From NCBI GenBank assembly GCA_023388195.1, contig JAEWGR010000064.1, positions 1 to 36,713 on the forward strand: DNA of 36,713 bases, read 5' to 3'. The notes under the pieces were generated by a model. The model was not told where the DNA came from. It saw nothing but the letters and a program-made list of their open reading frames with translations, and did no database searches. This DNA comes from Bacillota bacterium (GTDB lineage Bacteria > Bacillota > Negativicutes > Sporomusales > Sporomusaceae). The translations under genes were made by a program, and so were the position numbers. Shown here in pieces: positions 1-8,231 of this stretch (positions are counted from its first letter, which is position 1; the number at the start of each line of letters is the position of its first letter).

Positions 1-270
1 GCGGCCTGTATCAGGCATAATTTGCATGAGCCCCAGGGCCCCTTTGGGTGAACGGGCTTCAGTAATGAATTTACTTTCTGTTCTAATTACACCGGCAATT
101 AAAAACGGATTAAGATCATGTTGAAGAGAATAGGTGTAAATAGCTTCCTGATACAAAAAAGGATACACATATTTTTTCTGAAACCAGTCACTCGTGAACA
201 CAGTATAGATTCCTGTGGCAAACAATAAAAGACCGATTATCAGGACTTTCAGCCAAGTCCAGATACGCAA
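1..270 (-). CDS. Lytic murein transglycosylase, SLT family (partial)
   Basis: This is the N-terminal 90 codons of a gene that runs off the left edge. An N-terminal membrane anchor (IWTWLKVLIIGLLLFATGIY) is followed by the start of a soluble SLT domain. VIRTESKF holds the catalytic glutamate and GALGLMQIMPDT is the hallmark second motif of family 1 lytic transglycosylases, which cleave the MurNAc-GlcNAc bond to give 1,6-anhydro-MurNAc. The chosen start is TTG at 270, with CGGAG eight bases upstream; a GTG six bases earlier would overlap that Shine-Dalgarno. It lies 22 bp downstream of coaE and is probably the last gene of the polA-mutM-coaE operon. The catalytic domain is incomplete here. Confidence 0.88.
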   Translation of the reverse strand, partial: MRIWTWLKVLIIGLLLFATGIYTVFTSDWFQKKYVYPFLYQEAIYTYSLQHDLNPFLIAGVIRTESKFITEARSPKGALGLMQIMPDTGR

Positions 271-292
271 TAGAATCACTCCGCAATAAAAA

Positions 293-946
293 TCACTCTT
301 TAACCATATGTGCCTGCAAGCAAAAAAATGTTTTATTTACACCACTGTCCATGCTATTACTAATTTCGCCCCAGAACTTATATACCTGCTTTTTTGTACA
401 TTCAATCGTCTTACTATTATTAATAACTACATCCGCATAGTTAATTTTCTCACTTAAGGAAAGCTGGGCTCCAATCCGGGCCATGGCATCTTCATAACTG
501 CTGTTATCCCGCATCATTAATCTAACAATCTGGGTCTTTTCATCGACAAAAACTACCCAGACTGCATCCACCCGGGAATACCACCCAACCTCAATCAACA
601 GCGGTGCGTCAAGAATAACAATTTCACAACCCTGCTGCCGGGCAGCATTCATTGCAACCGCTACCTCCTCTTCAATCCGGGGGTGAGTAATAGCATCTAA
701 CTGAGCTCGGGCTGCCTCATCGGCAAAAATAATTTTCCCCAGGCGTTTACGGTTAATTTGACCGTTGGCATCGGTGACAGCCGGCCCAAAGGCGGCCACT
801 ATATCCTGCCAGGCCGGTTTATTGGGTTTGGTTATCTCATGGGCAAGTTTATCGGCATCAATAATATATGCCCCGAGCTCCTGCAGCATTGTACTGACCG
901 TACTTTTGCCGCTGGCAATTCCGCCTGTAAGTCCAATCAAATACAT
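293..946 (-). CDS. coaE: Dephospho-CoA kinase
   Basis: Last enzyme of coenzyme A synthesis: it phosphorylates the 3'-hydroxyl of dephospho-CoA with ATP in the cytosol. The P-loop GGIASGKST is at the N-terminus, followed by DADKLAHE, the THPRIEEE segment and ILDAPLLIE, all typical of the family. At 217 aa it is slightly longer than usual, with a C-terminal tail of about 15 residues. ATG at 946 is preferred because AAGGGG lies nine bases upstream and the protein then begins MYLIGLTGG as in homologues. A longer frame to 976 would overlap mutM and has no supporting site. The gap to mutM is 17 bp, so the two are very likely co-transcribed. Confidence 0.95.
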   Translation of the reverse strand: MYLIGLTGGIASGKSTVSTMLQELGAYIIDADKLAHEITKPNKPAWQDIVAAFGPAVTDANGQINRKRLGKIIFADEAARAQLDAITHPRIEEEVAVAMNAARQQGCEIVILDAPLLIEVGWYSRVDAVWVVFVDEKTQIVRLMMRDNSSYEDAMARIGAQLSLSEKINYADVVINNSKTIECTKKQVYKFWGEISNSMDSGVNKTFFCLQAHMVKE

Positions 947-963
947 AACACGTATCCCCTTAG

Positions 964-1788
964 CTATTTTTGACAATTAGGGCAATAGTGCGTCCCCCGT
1001 CCAGCTACTTCTTTGCGTGAAATGGCAGTGCCACAACGGTGGCAGGGTTCATTAGTCCGGCCATACACATTAAGATGATACTGATGACTGCCGCTTTGTC
1101 CTGCCCCGTCGCGATAATCCCGAAAGGTTGTCCCGCCATGGGCTATGCCATCGGCGATCACTTGATTTACTGCCTGGTAAAGATATTTTGCTTCCGTGCC
1201 ATTAAGACTGTTGGCAACACGCCCCGGATCTATACCGGCAATCGCCAGCGCCTCATCCACATAAATATTGCCAAGGCCGCCAATCAGGTGTTGATTCAGC
1301 AATACAGACTTAATCGTGGCCTTGCGTTTGCTCAGCATAGCAATAAGGTAATCAAGTGTAAATTCGGCAGACAACGGTTCCGGTCCCATGGAAGCCAGCC
1401 CGGAAATCCGCCACAATTCCACCTGTGGCAATAAATAAAGCGTCCCCAGGGTACGGGTATCTGCATACAACAATAAATCACCATTGTCAAAAGTAAATTT
1501 AATATGGGTAAATCGGTCGTACACTGTACCTGGACTCACATAATATAAACGCCCTGTCATCCGCAGATGAATGACCATAACATAGTCATTATCCAGATAA
1601 AACAACAGATACTTGCCGCGCCGTTGTAATGTGACAATCGTCCGGTCGGTAATAATTGCCTGAAATTCAGGGGCCGTAGGCCACTTAACCAGGCGTGGCA
1701 AACCGATTTCAATACAGGTAATTTTTCGCCCTTCCACTTTACCGGTAAGTGTCCGGCGAATGGTTTCCACCTCAGGCATCTCAGGCAT
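964..1788 (-). CDS. mutM: Formamidopyrimidine-DNA glycosylase (Fpg)
   Basis: Base-excision repair enzyme that removes 8-oxoguanine and formamidopyrimidines and cuts the strand by beta/delta elimination. After removal of Met1 the N-terminus is PEMPEVETIRR, matching the catalytic Pro2-Glu3 signature. The C-terminus carries the zinc finger CHRCG...CPNCQ (four cysteines), preceded by the GGLGNIYVDEAL helix-two-turn-helix region. Length (274 aa) is normal. GAGGAGG lies seven bases upstream of the ATG. It sits 13 bp after polA, a common pairing in Firmicutes and Negativicutes that links gap filling with base excision. Confidence 0.97.
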   Translation of the reverse strand: MPEMPEVETIRRTLTGKVEGRKITCIEIGLPRLVKWPTAPEFQAIITDRTIVTLQRRGKYLLFYLDNDYVMVIHLRMTGRLYYVSPGTVYDRFTHIKFTFDNGDLLLYADTRTLGTLYLLPQVELWRISGLASMGPEPLSAEFTLDYLIAMLSKRKATIKSVLLNQHLIGGLGNIYVDEALAIAGIDPGRVANSLNGTEAKYLYQAVNQVIADGIAHGGTTFRDYRDGAGQSGSHQYHLNVYGRTNEPCHRCGTAISRKEVAGRGTHYCPNCQK

Positions 1789-1801
1789 CGTCCAGCCTCC
1801 T

Positions 1802-4444
1802 CTATTTAGCTTCAGCCCAGTTACGGCCTGTTTTCACTTCAGCCAGGAGCGGTACTGACAACTCCACCGCCTGCTCCATGGCATTTTTCACAAACAGTGC
1901 AACCTGCTCATACTCATCATCAGTAACCTCCAGCACAAGTTCATCGTGAACCTGTAAGAGCAGCCTGCTTTTCAGCCCTGCCGCCTTAAGTTCCTGATAA
2001 ACATGATTCATGGCGATTTTAATGATATCGGCGGCAGCCCCCTGGATAGGTGTATTCATTGCCGTCCGTTCGGCAAAGGACCGCTGATTAAAATTACTGC
2101 TGTTAATATCAGGCAAGTGCCGCCGCCGACCAAAAAGCGTGGTTACATAGCCATCGCGGTGCGCACCGGCAACCGCTTCGTCTATATACCTTTTCACTCC
2201 CTGATATTTGGCAAAATAGCTTTCAATATAAGAGCCTGCCTCTTTCCGGCTAACACCAATATCCCGGGCCAGACCAAAATCACTGATGCCGTAAACAATA
2301 CCAAAGTTAACAGCCTTGGCTCTGGCCCGTAACTCGGGGGTTACGTCCGCCATAGCCAGGCCAAAGACCTCGGCCGCCGTCCGGGTATGAATATCCTGAT
2401 TGTGCCGGAAGGCCTCAAGCAGGCTGGCATCTCCGGCCATGTGAGCAAGGATCCGGAGCTCAATTTGTGAATAATCTGCTGTCATGATGCACTGATAGCC
2501 ATCTCCGGGCACAAATAACTCTCTGATCCTGCGCCCGATATCGGTGCGGATAGGAATATTCTGCAGATTAGGCTCTGAACTGCTTAGCCTGCCCGTAGCG
2601 GTCACGGTTTGATTGAAAGTGGTGTGTATTCTGCTGGTCGCAGGCTCAATCAGGGTTTCTAAACCATCAAGATAAGTGGATTTAAGTTTAGTGAGCTGGC
2701 GGTATTCAAGCAGCTTATCAATCAGGGGATGTTCTCCTGCTAATTTTTCCAATACCTCAGCGTCAGTAGAATAACCGGTTTTCGTCTTTTTAATAATAGG
2801 AAGCTTAAGCTTTTCATACAAAACAATCCCCAATTGCTTGGTAGAGTTAACATTGAACTCTTCTCCGGCTAATTGATAAATCTCACCCAGCAGCTGTTCA
2901 ACCTTACCGGCTATACTAATTGCCATCTCTTGCAGATACTTCCGGTCAACCTTAATACCGGTGATCTCCATGGCGGACAACGCTTCTACAAGCGGCATTT
3001 CCACCTGCATAAACAACTTGTCCAGACCGGCACTGACCAGACTACTGGCAAAGGCATCCCGCAGCTGTTCAATAATGCCACAGGCCCAAACCGCAAATTC
3101 CGGTTTAGTTGTTAAATATTTATCACCGGCAGGTAAAATAATTGTCTGGCCCAGATACTTTTCAGCCAGGCTGACCAGCGGGTAGGCCGAAGCTGTAGGA
3201 TCAAGCAAATACGCAGCAATCAGCAAATCCGACACTGGGCAATTAAGGGCTGTTCCTTGTAAACGGCAGGCATTATATAGCTGCTTGGCATCATAGGCAG
3301 TAACGGTAATGCCAGGGTCAGCCAATATGTCAAAGACAGTGCTCCAGCCTTCTGCCACTGCCGGAATATATACAGTTTTACCGGCACAGGTAATAGCAAG
3401 GCCTGTTAAACCGGCTAAAGGCGAATGAGCAGCGGTTAATGGGTAGCAGCATAAAGCACCCTGTTTCCGGGCAGCCATATGGAGGGCCTCCATGTCACTG
3501 CGGCTGGAAGCTACGTCCGGAGCCACAAGTTCGATGGTCTCGGCCGCCATTTGCGCGGCACTCGCATTTACGGTGCCGGCAAACAAAACATCAAACTTGG
3601 CCAGCATATTTTTAAACTCAAACTTGGCAAATACCGCTTTTACTGCTTCTCTGTCAGGATTAATCGTAAAGCTTTCCGGATAAAAATCCAGCGGCATGTC
3701 GCAAACAATGGTCGCCAGGTGTTTGGATAAAACGGCCTGTTCCGCATATTGCCGCAGATTCTCCTGTAGTTTCTTCCCTGCCACACTATCAACATTAGCC
3801 AGCACGTTTTCCATGGAACCAAATTGTGCCAGTAGTTTCATTGCTGTTTTTTCGCCAATACCGGGTACTCCGGGTATATTATCAGAGGTATCGCCCATTA
3901 AGCCTTTCATATCAATAAACTGGGCTGGCGTTAACCCGTATTTTTCTTTAAGGGCGGCTAAATCCATAACCTCCATCTCAGAAATTCCTTTTCGGGTAAG
4001 CAGCACCGTTGTGCCTGGGCCGATTAATTGCAAGGCATCCCGGTCGCCGGTAACAATTAATACCTCACAACCTTGTTTAACCGCTTTAGCGGCAAGTGTA
4101 CCTAAAATATCATCGGCCTCAAACCCCTGCTCTTCCAGAGTAGCGATGCCAAACGCCCCTAATAGCTCACGTATCAGTGGAAACTGCTCTGATAATTCGC
4201 CCGGCGTGGCCTGGCGCTGCGCCTTGTATTGCTGATAAGTATCTGTCCGGAAGGTCACCCGGCCTTTATCAAAAGCAACCGCCAGTAAATCCGGTTTGTA
4301 GTCTGTCAGTAATTTTACAAGCATAGTCGTAAAACCGTATACTGCATTTGTATACAGGCCGCCTGCGGTACGCAGCAGCGGCAGGGCATGAAACGCCCGA
4401 TGTACAAGACTACTGCCGTCAATGATAATTAATTTCTGGGGCAT
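1802..4444 (-). CDS. polA: DNA polymerase I
   Basis: 880-aa family A polymerase for Okazaki fragment processing and repair. The N-terminal 5'-nuclease has the acidic EADDILG (about 109) and GDTSDNIPGVPGIGEKTA (about 185). The polymerase domain has motif A DYSQIELRILAHMAGD (about 655), motif B RAKAVNFGIVYG and motif C QVHDELVLEV. The middle 3'-5' exonuclease-like domain is degenerate: where E. coli has the DTE of motif I this protein reads YPLTAAHSPL, and motifs II and III also lack their aspartates, so proofreading is probably absent, as in other Firmicutes. Start ATG at 4444 has GGTGG upstream. It is first in the operon with mutM and coaE; a terminator to its right ends the convergent-side L,D-transpeptidase unit. 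Confidence 0.97.
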   Translation of the reverse strand: MPQKLIIIDGSSLVHRAFHALPLLRTAGGLYTNAVYGFTTMLVKLLTDYKPDLLAVAFDKGRVTFRTDTYQQYKAQRQATPGELSEQFPLIRELLGAFGIATLEEQGFEADDILGTLAAKAVKQGCEVLIVTGDRDALQLIGPGTTVLLTRKGISEMEVMDLAALKEKYGLTPAQFIDMKGLMGDTSDNIPGVPGIGEKTAMKLLAQFGSMENVLANVDSVAGKKLQENLRQYAEQAVLSKHLATIVCDMPLDFYPESFTINPDREAVKAVFAKFEFKNMLAKFDVLFAGTVNASAAQMAAETIELVAPDVASSRSDMEALHMAARKQGALCCYPLTAAHSPLAGLTGLAITCAGKTVYIPAVAEGWSTVFDILADPGITVTAYDAKQLYNACRLQGTALNCPVSDLLIAAYLLDPTASAYPLVSLAEKYLGQTIILPAGDKYLTTKPEFAVWACGIIEQLRDAFASSLVSAGLDKLFMQVEMPLVEALSAMEITGIKVDRKYLQEMAISIAGKVEQLLGEIYQLAGEEFNVNSTKQLGIVLYEKLKLPIIKKTKTGYSTDAEVLEKLAGEHPLIDKLLEYRQLTKLKSTYLDGLETLIEPATSRIHTTFNQTVTATGRLSSSEPNLQNIPIRTDIGRRIRELFVPGDGYQCIMTADYSQIELRILAHMAGDASLLEAFRHNQDIHTRTAAEVFGLAMADVTPELRARAKAVNFGIVYGISDFGLARDIGVSRKEAGSYIESYFAKYQGVKRYIDEAVAGAHRDGYVTTLFGRRRHLPDINSSNFNQRSFAERTAMNTPIQGAAADIIKIAMNHVYQELKAAGLKSRLLLQVHDELVLEVTDDEYEQVALFVKNAMEQAVELSVPLLAEVKTGRNWAEAK

Positions 4445-4555
4445 AAGCCCACCACCCTTACATTCGTATAGTCCAATCTATTTTAATTGGCTATTAACAG
4501 CGAAATCCCTGCTCTTATTTTTTAATAACAGGTGGGTTATGTAAATATCTAATAA

Positions 4556-4589
4556 TATCAAAAAGAGAGAGCCCGCTATCGCTCTCTCT
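4556..4589 (-). terminator. Rho-independent terminator after the L,D-transpeptidase gene
   Basis: Perfect 9-bp stem AGAGAGAGC/GCTCTCTCT (4564-4572 and 4581-4589) with an 8-nt loop. Read on the minus strand it is followed by TTTTTGATATT. It lies 40 bp beyond the stop codon at 4629 and separates that unit from polA. Confidence 0.85.
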
Positions 4590-4628
4590 CCGGAACTTAG
4601 AGTTAAGCACACCAATTACTTATCTTGC

Positions 4629-5930
4629 TTAAGGATAGGTCAGTTCTATTGTTTTGTCCTGTTCATTCCAATAAACATAGGCATCAAAATACTTGTTAAT
4701 ATTGGTTATCTGAATATACGGATCAGACCCGATCATTGCCACCGGCACTATACTATTTTGCCCCTTATCGGTTAATATTAGTACACGGTCTTCCTGGTTC
4801 CAAATCACCTTGCGCCCTGTTGCCGCCGCCAAATCCAGGGCCGAAAGCGCTAAAATACCCTGCACCTGCTTTATCTCTATGTTCACAGGGTTATTGTTTA
4901 CAAAAACCACCGTGGTGCGATAGGCAAGTTTATTTTTATCTGCCTGCCAGTTCACCTCACCGCCAAATAGGTCTGATACATTTTCGGCCGCTGCATAGAC
5001 CATATTGCCACTACGAACCCCCGGTATACGATTTGGCCCACACTGCACTGTTTTGGTCTTGTCATCCCAGTTTATCTTCTGCTTTAGCACCCCGGCCAAT
5101 GGCTGCACAGGCACATACTGAATGTTTTGCACGACTATTCCCGGCTCATTTATAAGATTGCCATTTACAGTAATCTTGAATTGGCCAGCAATAACCACCT
5201 GCTTGCCGTCGGCTTGCGTAACTGCTTTACGCAAAAAATCATCAGCAATCAACTCATTCCAGGGATGAACAGTCAGTTTATTGCGAATATCCTGTACGGT
5301 TACAGAGCCATATCCATAGACATCCGGATAAACGGCAAGAAGAATCTGTTCCTTGGCATTTGTTCTGATTTTTATCCGGTCATAAGTTATCCGCACAGGC
5401 GTTCCATAGCCCACTTTGTCAAAAAGTTCTTCCACATCTTCTTCATACATGCGAATACAGCCATTGGATATGACTGCACCAATTGACCAGGGCGCATTGG
5501 TACCGTGGATGCCATAATTGTTCCATATCCCCAGCCACCTGTAGCCGAGCGGATTTTCCGGTCCTGACGGCACGATCTTGCCTTTTTGGTCAGGCGGATA
5601 CCAGGCGGGATTAACTTCTTTGTCAACAATTGTGTAATTGCCTAAGGGTGTCGGGGTCTCTGGCTTGCCAATAGCTACAGGGTATTCCTTAACTAACGTA
5701 TTGCCGGCAAAAAGTTCAATTGTCCGGCTTGGCAAATTTACCGTAATACTTGGTGAAACCAGTTCTCCCTTAGCCAGACCTGCCGGGATCAGGAGTAAAA
5801 AAAACAGTAAAAAAACCTGGCTTATGATAAGTCCTTTAAAGGTTAAACCTTTGTTATTTCTTAGTACATGGCTGAGAATATTTATAAGTTGGGGTGGTGC
5901 ACAAAAACCTGCCAGCATCTGTTGTAACAT
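4629..5930 (-). CDS. L,D-transpeptidase (YkuD) with copper amine oxidase N-terminal-like repeats
   Basis: Cell-wall enzyme that forms L,D (3-3) cross-links or attaches proteins to peptidoglycan. A hydrophobic segment at about residues 32-52 (LIISQVFLLFFLLLIPAGLA) is a signal peptide or anchor. The YkuD domain spans about 60-190, with the active-site motif GIHGTN...SNGCIRM (His142, Cys158, Arg160). The C-terminal 200 residues contain two segments resembling the copper amine oxidase N-terminal domain (NGNLINEPGIVVQNIQYVPV; WNEQDKTIELTYP), common in extracellular Firmicute proteins. The ATG at 5930 has AAGGG nine bases upstream. That site lies inside a 16-bp imperfect inverted repeat. No terminator separates it from the kinase gene 106 bp upstream, so co-transcription is possible. 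Confidence 0.92.
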   Translation of the reverse strand: MLQQMLAGFCAPPQLINILSHVLRNNKGLTFKGLIISQVFLLFFLLLIPAGLAKGELVSPSITVNLPSRTIELFAGNTLVKEYPVAIGKPETPTPLGNYTIVDKEVNPAWYPPDQKGKIVPSGPENPLGYRWLGIWNNYGIHGTNAPWSIGAVISNGCIRMYEEDVEELFDKVGYGTPVRITYDRIKIRTNAKEQILLAVYPDVYGYGSVTVQDIRNKLTVHPWNELIADDFLRKAVTQADGKQVVIAGQFKITVNGNLINEPGIVVQNIQYVPVQPLAGVLKQKINWDDKTKTVQCGPNRIPGVRSGNMVYAAAENVSDLFGGEVNWQADKNKLAYRTTVVFVNNNPVNIEIKQVQGILALSALDLAAATGRKVIWNQEDRVLILTDKGQNSIVPVAMIGSDPYIQITNINKYFDAYVYWNEQDKTIELTYP

Positions 5931-5932
5931 GA

Positions 5933-5994
5933 GAGCATCCCTTCTTCACATTAATTTTCAGTAACAATAACAGAATATGAAGATAGGATGCTCA
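5933..5994 (-). promoter_or_regulatory. Imperfect inverted repeat covering the RBS of the L,D-transpeptidase gene
   Basis: Arms 5933-5948 and 5979-5994 pair at 14 of 16 positions (GAGCATCC plus CTTCA blocks) around a 30-nt loop. In the minus-strand mRNA the 3' arm contains the AAGGG Shine-Dalgarno and ends just before the ATG at 5930. It could sequester the ribosome binding site. A role as a protein-binding site is the alternative. Confidence 0.5.
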
Positions 5995-6036
5995 GATATT
6001 ACCGTTGGGCATAAATTTTCAGGCAAATTCACTATA

Positions 6037-7179
6037 TTACTGCAGGTTAAGCACCTGCTGATGCACCACGCGCAACCGCCGGTGGCGTTCATCAACAATT
6101 GGCAGGTAAATATGAATGTGGGCACCGGTTCCGGACGAACTGACCGCATTAATGTTGATAAAGCCCCCATGTTCACTGATAATCCGGTGTGCGACAGGCA
6201 GTCCCAGCCCCATATGCTCCAGTTTTGTCGTATAAAATGGTTCAAATACCCTTGGCAGTATTTCGGGCGCAACCCCCGACCCGGTGTCGCCAATCGCAAT
6301 CACCAGCATATTCAGTTCGGAATTAATCCAGGATTTTACCGATAGCACCCCTTCGTTAGGCATAGCCTCAATCGCATTTTGCATAATGTTCACAACTGCC
6401 TGCTTGATTAAATTACTGTCAACAGTAAGGGCCGGTAAATTCGCGGCCAGATGCTTGTCAATCGTTATTTTTTCACCGCCTAGCTGTTTAAAGGTTAACA
6501 GCAGGGCCTCTTCGATCGTCCGGTTAATATCAATATTAACCTCCTTATTGACCGGTGGTTTGGCAAACATCACAAGCTCTTTTACTACTTTATTGATGCA
6601 GGATACCTCATCCAGCATCATCTCCAGCACGTCACGGCCAACGGTATATCTGTCATCCTCCAGGCGCCCAAGCATAACCTGCAAATACCCGCTTATCGTT
6701 GTCAGCGGTGTACGCACATGATGCGCCACCCCTGCGGCCAACTCCCCCAGAGACATGAGCATCTGCGTAATCTGAATCTGCTTAATGGCTGCCCTAACTG
6801 CCGACAAATCCTGAATAATAACAATCAAGCCATTCGGTTCCCCGCCGGCGCCCCGCAGTCGCAACGTGTCAATATGAGCATAAATATATTGATCCTGAAC
6901 CTTTAATTTTAAATTAATCGTATTTAGATCCTCATATTCGTCGAGATAAAATACCTTCAGAAACTTCTCACCATGATGTCTAAAGACCTCTTCCACTCTG
7001 CGTCCAACCGCTTTGGCCCTGTTGATACCACAGATTTTTTCAGCCTCGCGGTTAAGATTTTTTAAGCGCAATTCATTATCTATAAATAAAATTCCCGTCG
7101 TTGTCTCAAACGAATCTTGATAGTCATCTTCCCGGTGCAAATACACTATTTTGTTTTCAAGAGCTTCAGCCGCAGACAT
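6037..7179 (-). CDS. Orphan cytosolic PAS-domain sensor histidine kinase (NtrB-like)
   Basis: 380 aa with no membrane segment. A PAS domain spans about 20-125 (TTGILFIDNELRLKNLNREA...). The dimerisation/phosphoacceptor motif GELAAGVAHHVRTPLTT has phospho-His at about 153. The ATPase domain has N-box NIMQNAIEAM, G1 GDTGSGV, F-box FEPFYTTK and G2 GLGLPVAHRII. The residue after the phospho-His is His instead of the usual Glu/Asp. No response regulator gene is nearby. ATG at 7179 is chosen because GGAGG lies nine bases upstream; the longer frame to 7227 has no suitably spaced site. The upstream region carries a sigma-H-like promoter and two perfect Spo0A-box cores, so a sporulation-initiation kinase is a reasonable inference, not proven. 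Confidence 0.9.
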   Translation of the reverse strand: MSAAEALENKIVYLHREDDYQDSFETTTGILFIDNELRLKNLNREAEKICGINRAKAVGRRVEEVFRHHGEKFLKVFYLDEYEDLNTINLKLKVQDQYIYAHIDTLRLRGAGGEPNGLIVIIQDLSAVRAAIKQIQITQMLMSLGELAAGVAHHVRTPLTTISGYLQVMLGRLEDDRYTVGRDVLEMMLDEVSCINKVVKELVMFAKPPVNKEVNIDINRTIEEALLLTFKQLGGEKITIDKHLAANLPALTVDSNLIKQAVVNIMQNAIEAMPNEGVLSVKSWINSELNMLVIAIGDTGSGVAPEILPRVFEPFYTTKLEHMGLGLPVAHRIISEHGGFININAVSSSGTGAHIHIYLPIVDERHRRLRVVHQQVLNLQ

Positions 7180-7225
7180 TGTCGATCGCCTCCAGTGACC
7201 ATCTTTTAATTTTGTGTTGTTAAAC

Positions 7226-7252
7226 ATTCTTGTAAAATATTGTATCTCCTGC
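7226..7252 (-). promoter_or_regulatory. Candidate sigma-H promoter of the orphan kinase
   Basis: On the minus strand GCAGGAGAT, an 11-nt spacer and CAAGAAT match the sigma-H form RNAGGAWWW-N11-12-RNNGAAT at all but two positions. The resulting leader would be about 40 nt and carry the GGAGG used by the kinase start at 7179. Confidence 0.5.
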
Positions 7253-7305
7253 TAAATTAGACCGATTACTTTTCGTAAAAAACCGACAGAATTTTAGGTC
7301 TCTTG

Positions 7306-7312
7306 TGTCGAA
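7306..7312 (+). promoter_or_regulatory. Spo0A box core (TGTCGAA), proximal
   Basis: Perfect 7-nt match to the core Spo0A recognition sequence, about 55 bp upstream of the candidate sigma-H -35 element of the kinase gene. It forms an 8-bp inverted repeat (GTGTCGAA/TTCGACAC) with the second box at 7369. Confidence 0.5.
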
Positions 7313-7368
7313 ATGGACAATCACCAAGAATTAACCCTTGTTCTGCCTGCCCTTGTAGAACCGCCCAA

Positions 7369-7375
7369 TTCGACA
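7369..7375 (-). promoter_or_regulatory. Spo0A box core (TGTCGAA), distal
   Basis: Second perfect TGTCGAA, in the opposite orientation, about 117 bp upstream of the candidate sigma-H -35 element. Two exact cores in a 70-bp noncoding stretch are unlikely by chance alone, but binding is untested. Confidence 0.5.
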
Positions 7376-7511
7376 CTGCAGAGCATTTTATTGCCTGAAA
7401 CTATTTTTTCTCTATCCTGTAAAAAGATAATCCGGATATAAATTACCAATATTTGTAATTTATATCCTATTAATTACAAATATTTCCATTTTAAATAGTA
7501 TTTACCCATCT

Positions 7512-7557
7512 AAAAAGGCAGTGGTCCAGGTAAATTACCCTGAACTCACTGCCTTTT
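7512..7557 (-). terminator. Rho-independent terminator after the MerR-type gene
   Basis: Stem AAAAGGCAGTG (7513-7523) pairs perfectly with CACTGCCTTTT (7547-7557). A smaller inner stem CAGG/CCTG lies between them. The minus-strand RNA continues with a run of U residues. It lies 18 bp beyond the stop codon at 7575. Confidence 0.85.
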
Positions 7558-7574
7558 GCCCGCGACTGTCACAA

Positions 7575-8156
7575 TCAATTAAATAATCGGTGCCAAAATG
7601 ATTTAGGCTTATTATTCTCTTTCTCCTCTGTAATCTGGCGCAAACGAATGTCCATCAACTGGAAATGATCTGTCAGTTCTGTTTCCAGGCGTTCTTCCAG
7701 CTTGGATACTTCCTGCTTTAAATGCTGCAACTCCTCTTGCTGCCCGTTAACCATACTGATCGTTGCGGCGATTTGCTGCAATGCCTGGTTTTGCGAAGCG
7801 ATAACAGCCATAATCGTAGAACCGTCAAATTGATTTATTGTAGATAAGGCCTGAGATTGACCATTTTCGTCATTATACGAATATGTTGCGCTGCTTTCCT
7901 GCGGTTCTGGATCAATCTCAATAAAGCGTGTAAACCGGCTGTCCAGCTCATTGGCAATATCATCAGCGTTTTTATTTTGATGCATGCACTTGGCAATAGC
8001 CTGAAATACCTCAACCGCTTCCGGATAAAACCGCTTCTTTTTACCCTCACCCAGCGCCGGCAGGTAGTCCAAAAACAAGTCCCGATAATATCGCAGCGTG
8101 CTCTGCGGAATCCCCAGTTCTTGCGATATGTCTTTGATACTGAGTAATTCTGTCAT
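7575..8156 (-). CDS. MerR-type DNA-binding protein with C-terminal coiled coil (RacA-like layout)
   Basis: 193 aa. Residues 1-70 form a MerR-type winged helix: LLSIKDISQELGIPQSTLRYYRD is the HTH and the wing is KKKRFYPEAVEVF. A linker rich in Glu, Ser and Asn follows. A heptad-like helix at about 125-180 (ATISMVNGQQEELQHLKQEVSKLEERLETELTD... region) predicts a coiled coil. The C-terminus KPKSFWHRLFN is basic and aromatic and could form a short amphipathic helix. There is no metal- or drug-binding effector domain. The layout matches Bacillus RacA (a MerR-like chromosome-anchoring protein of similar size), but a plain transcription factor is equally possible. GGGGTGA lies upstream of the ATG. 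An 11-bp perfect inverted repeat lies 76 bp upstream. Confidence 0.85.
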   Translation of the reverse strand: MTELLSIKDISQELGIPQSTLRYYRDLFLDYLPALGEGKKKRFYPEAVEVFQAIAKCMHQNKNADDIANELDSRFTRFIEIDPEPQESSATYSYNDENGQSQALSTINQFDGSTIMAVIASQNQALQQIAATISMVNGQQEELQHLKQEVSKLEERLETELTDHFQLMDIRLRQITEEKENNKPKSFWHRLFN

Positions 8157-8231
8157 AAAAAATCACCCCTTGCGTTTTTGTTGTTGCGATTATCTTCGCG
8201 CTTAAGAGATGATTTTCCTGCTAATTTTATG

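Larger units (their letters stand above)
7180..7574. other. Intergenic region, kinase upstream region and MerR-gene terminator
   Basis: This 395-bp gene-free stretch holds the RBS, sigma-H-like promoter and two Spo0A-box cores of the kinase (7180-7376), then an AT-rich section (7380-7510) in which I see no gene, and finally the terminator of the MerR-type gene (7512-7557). Confidence 0.7.
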
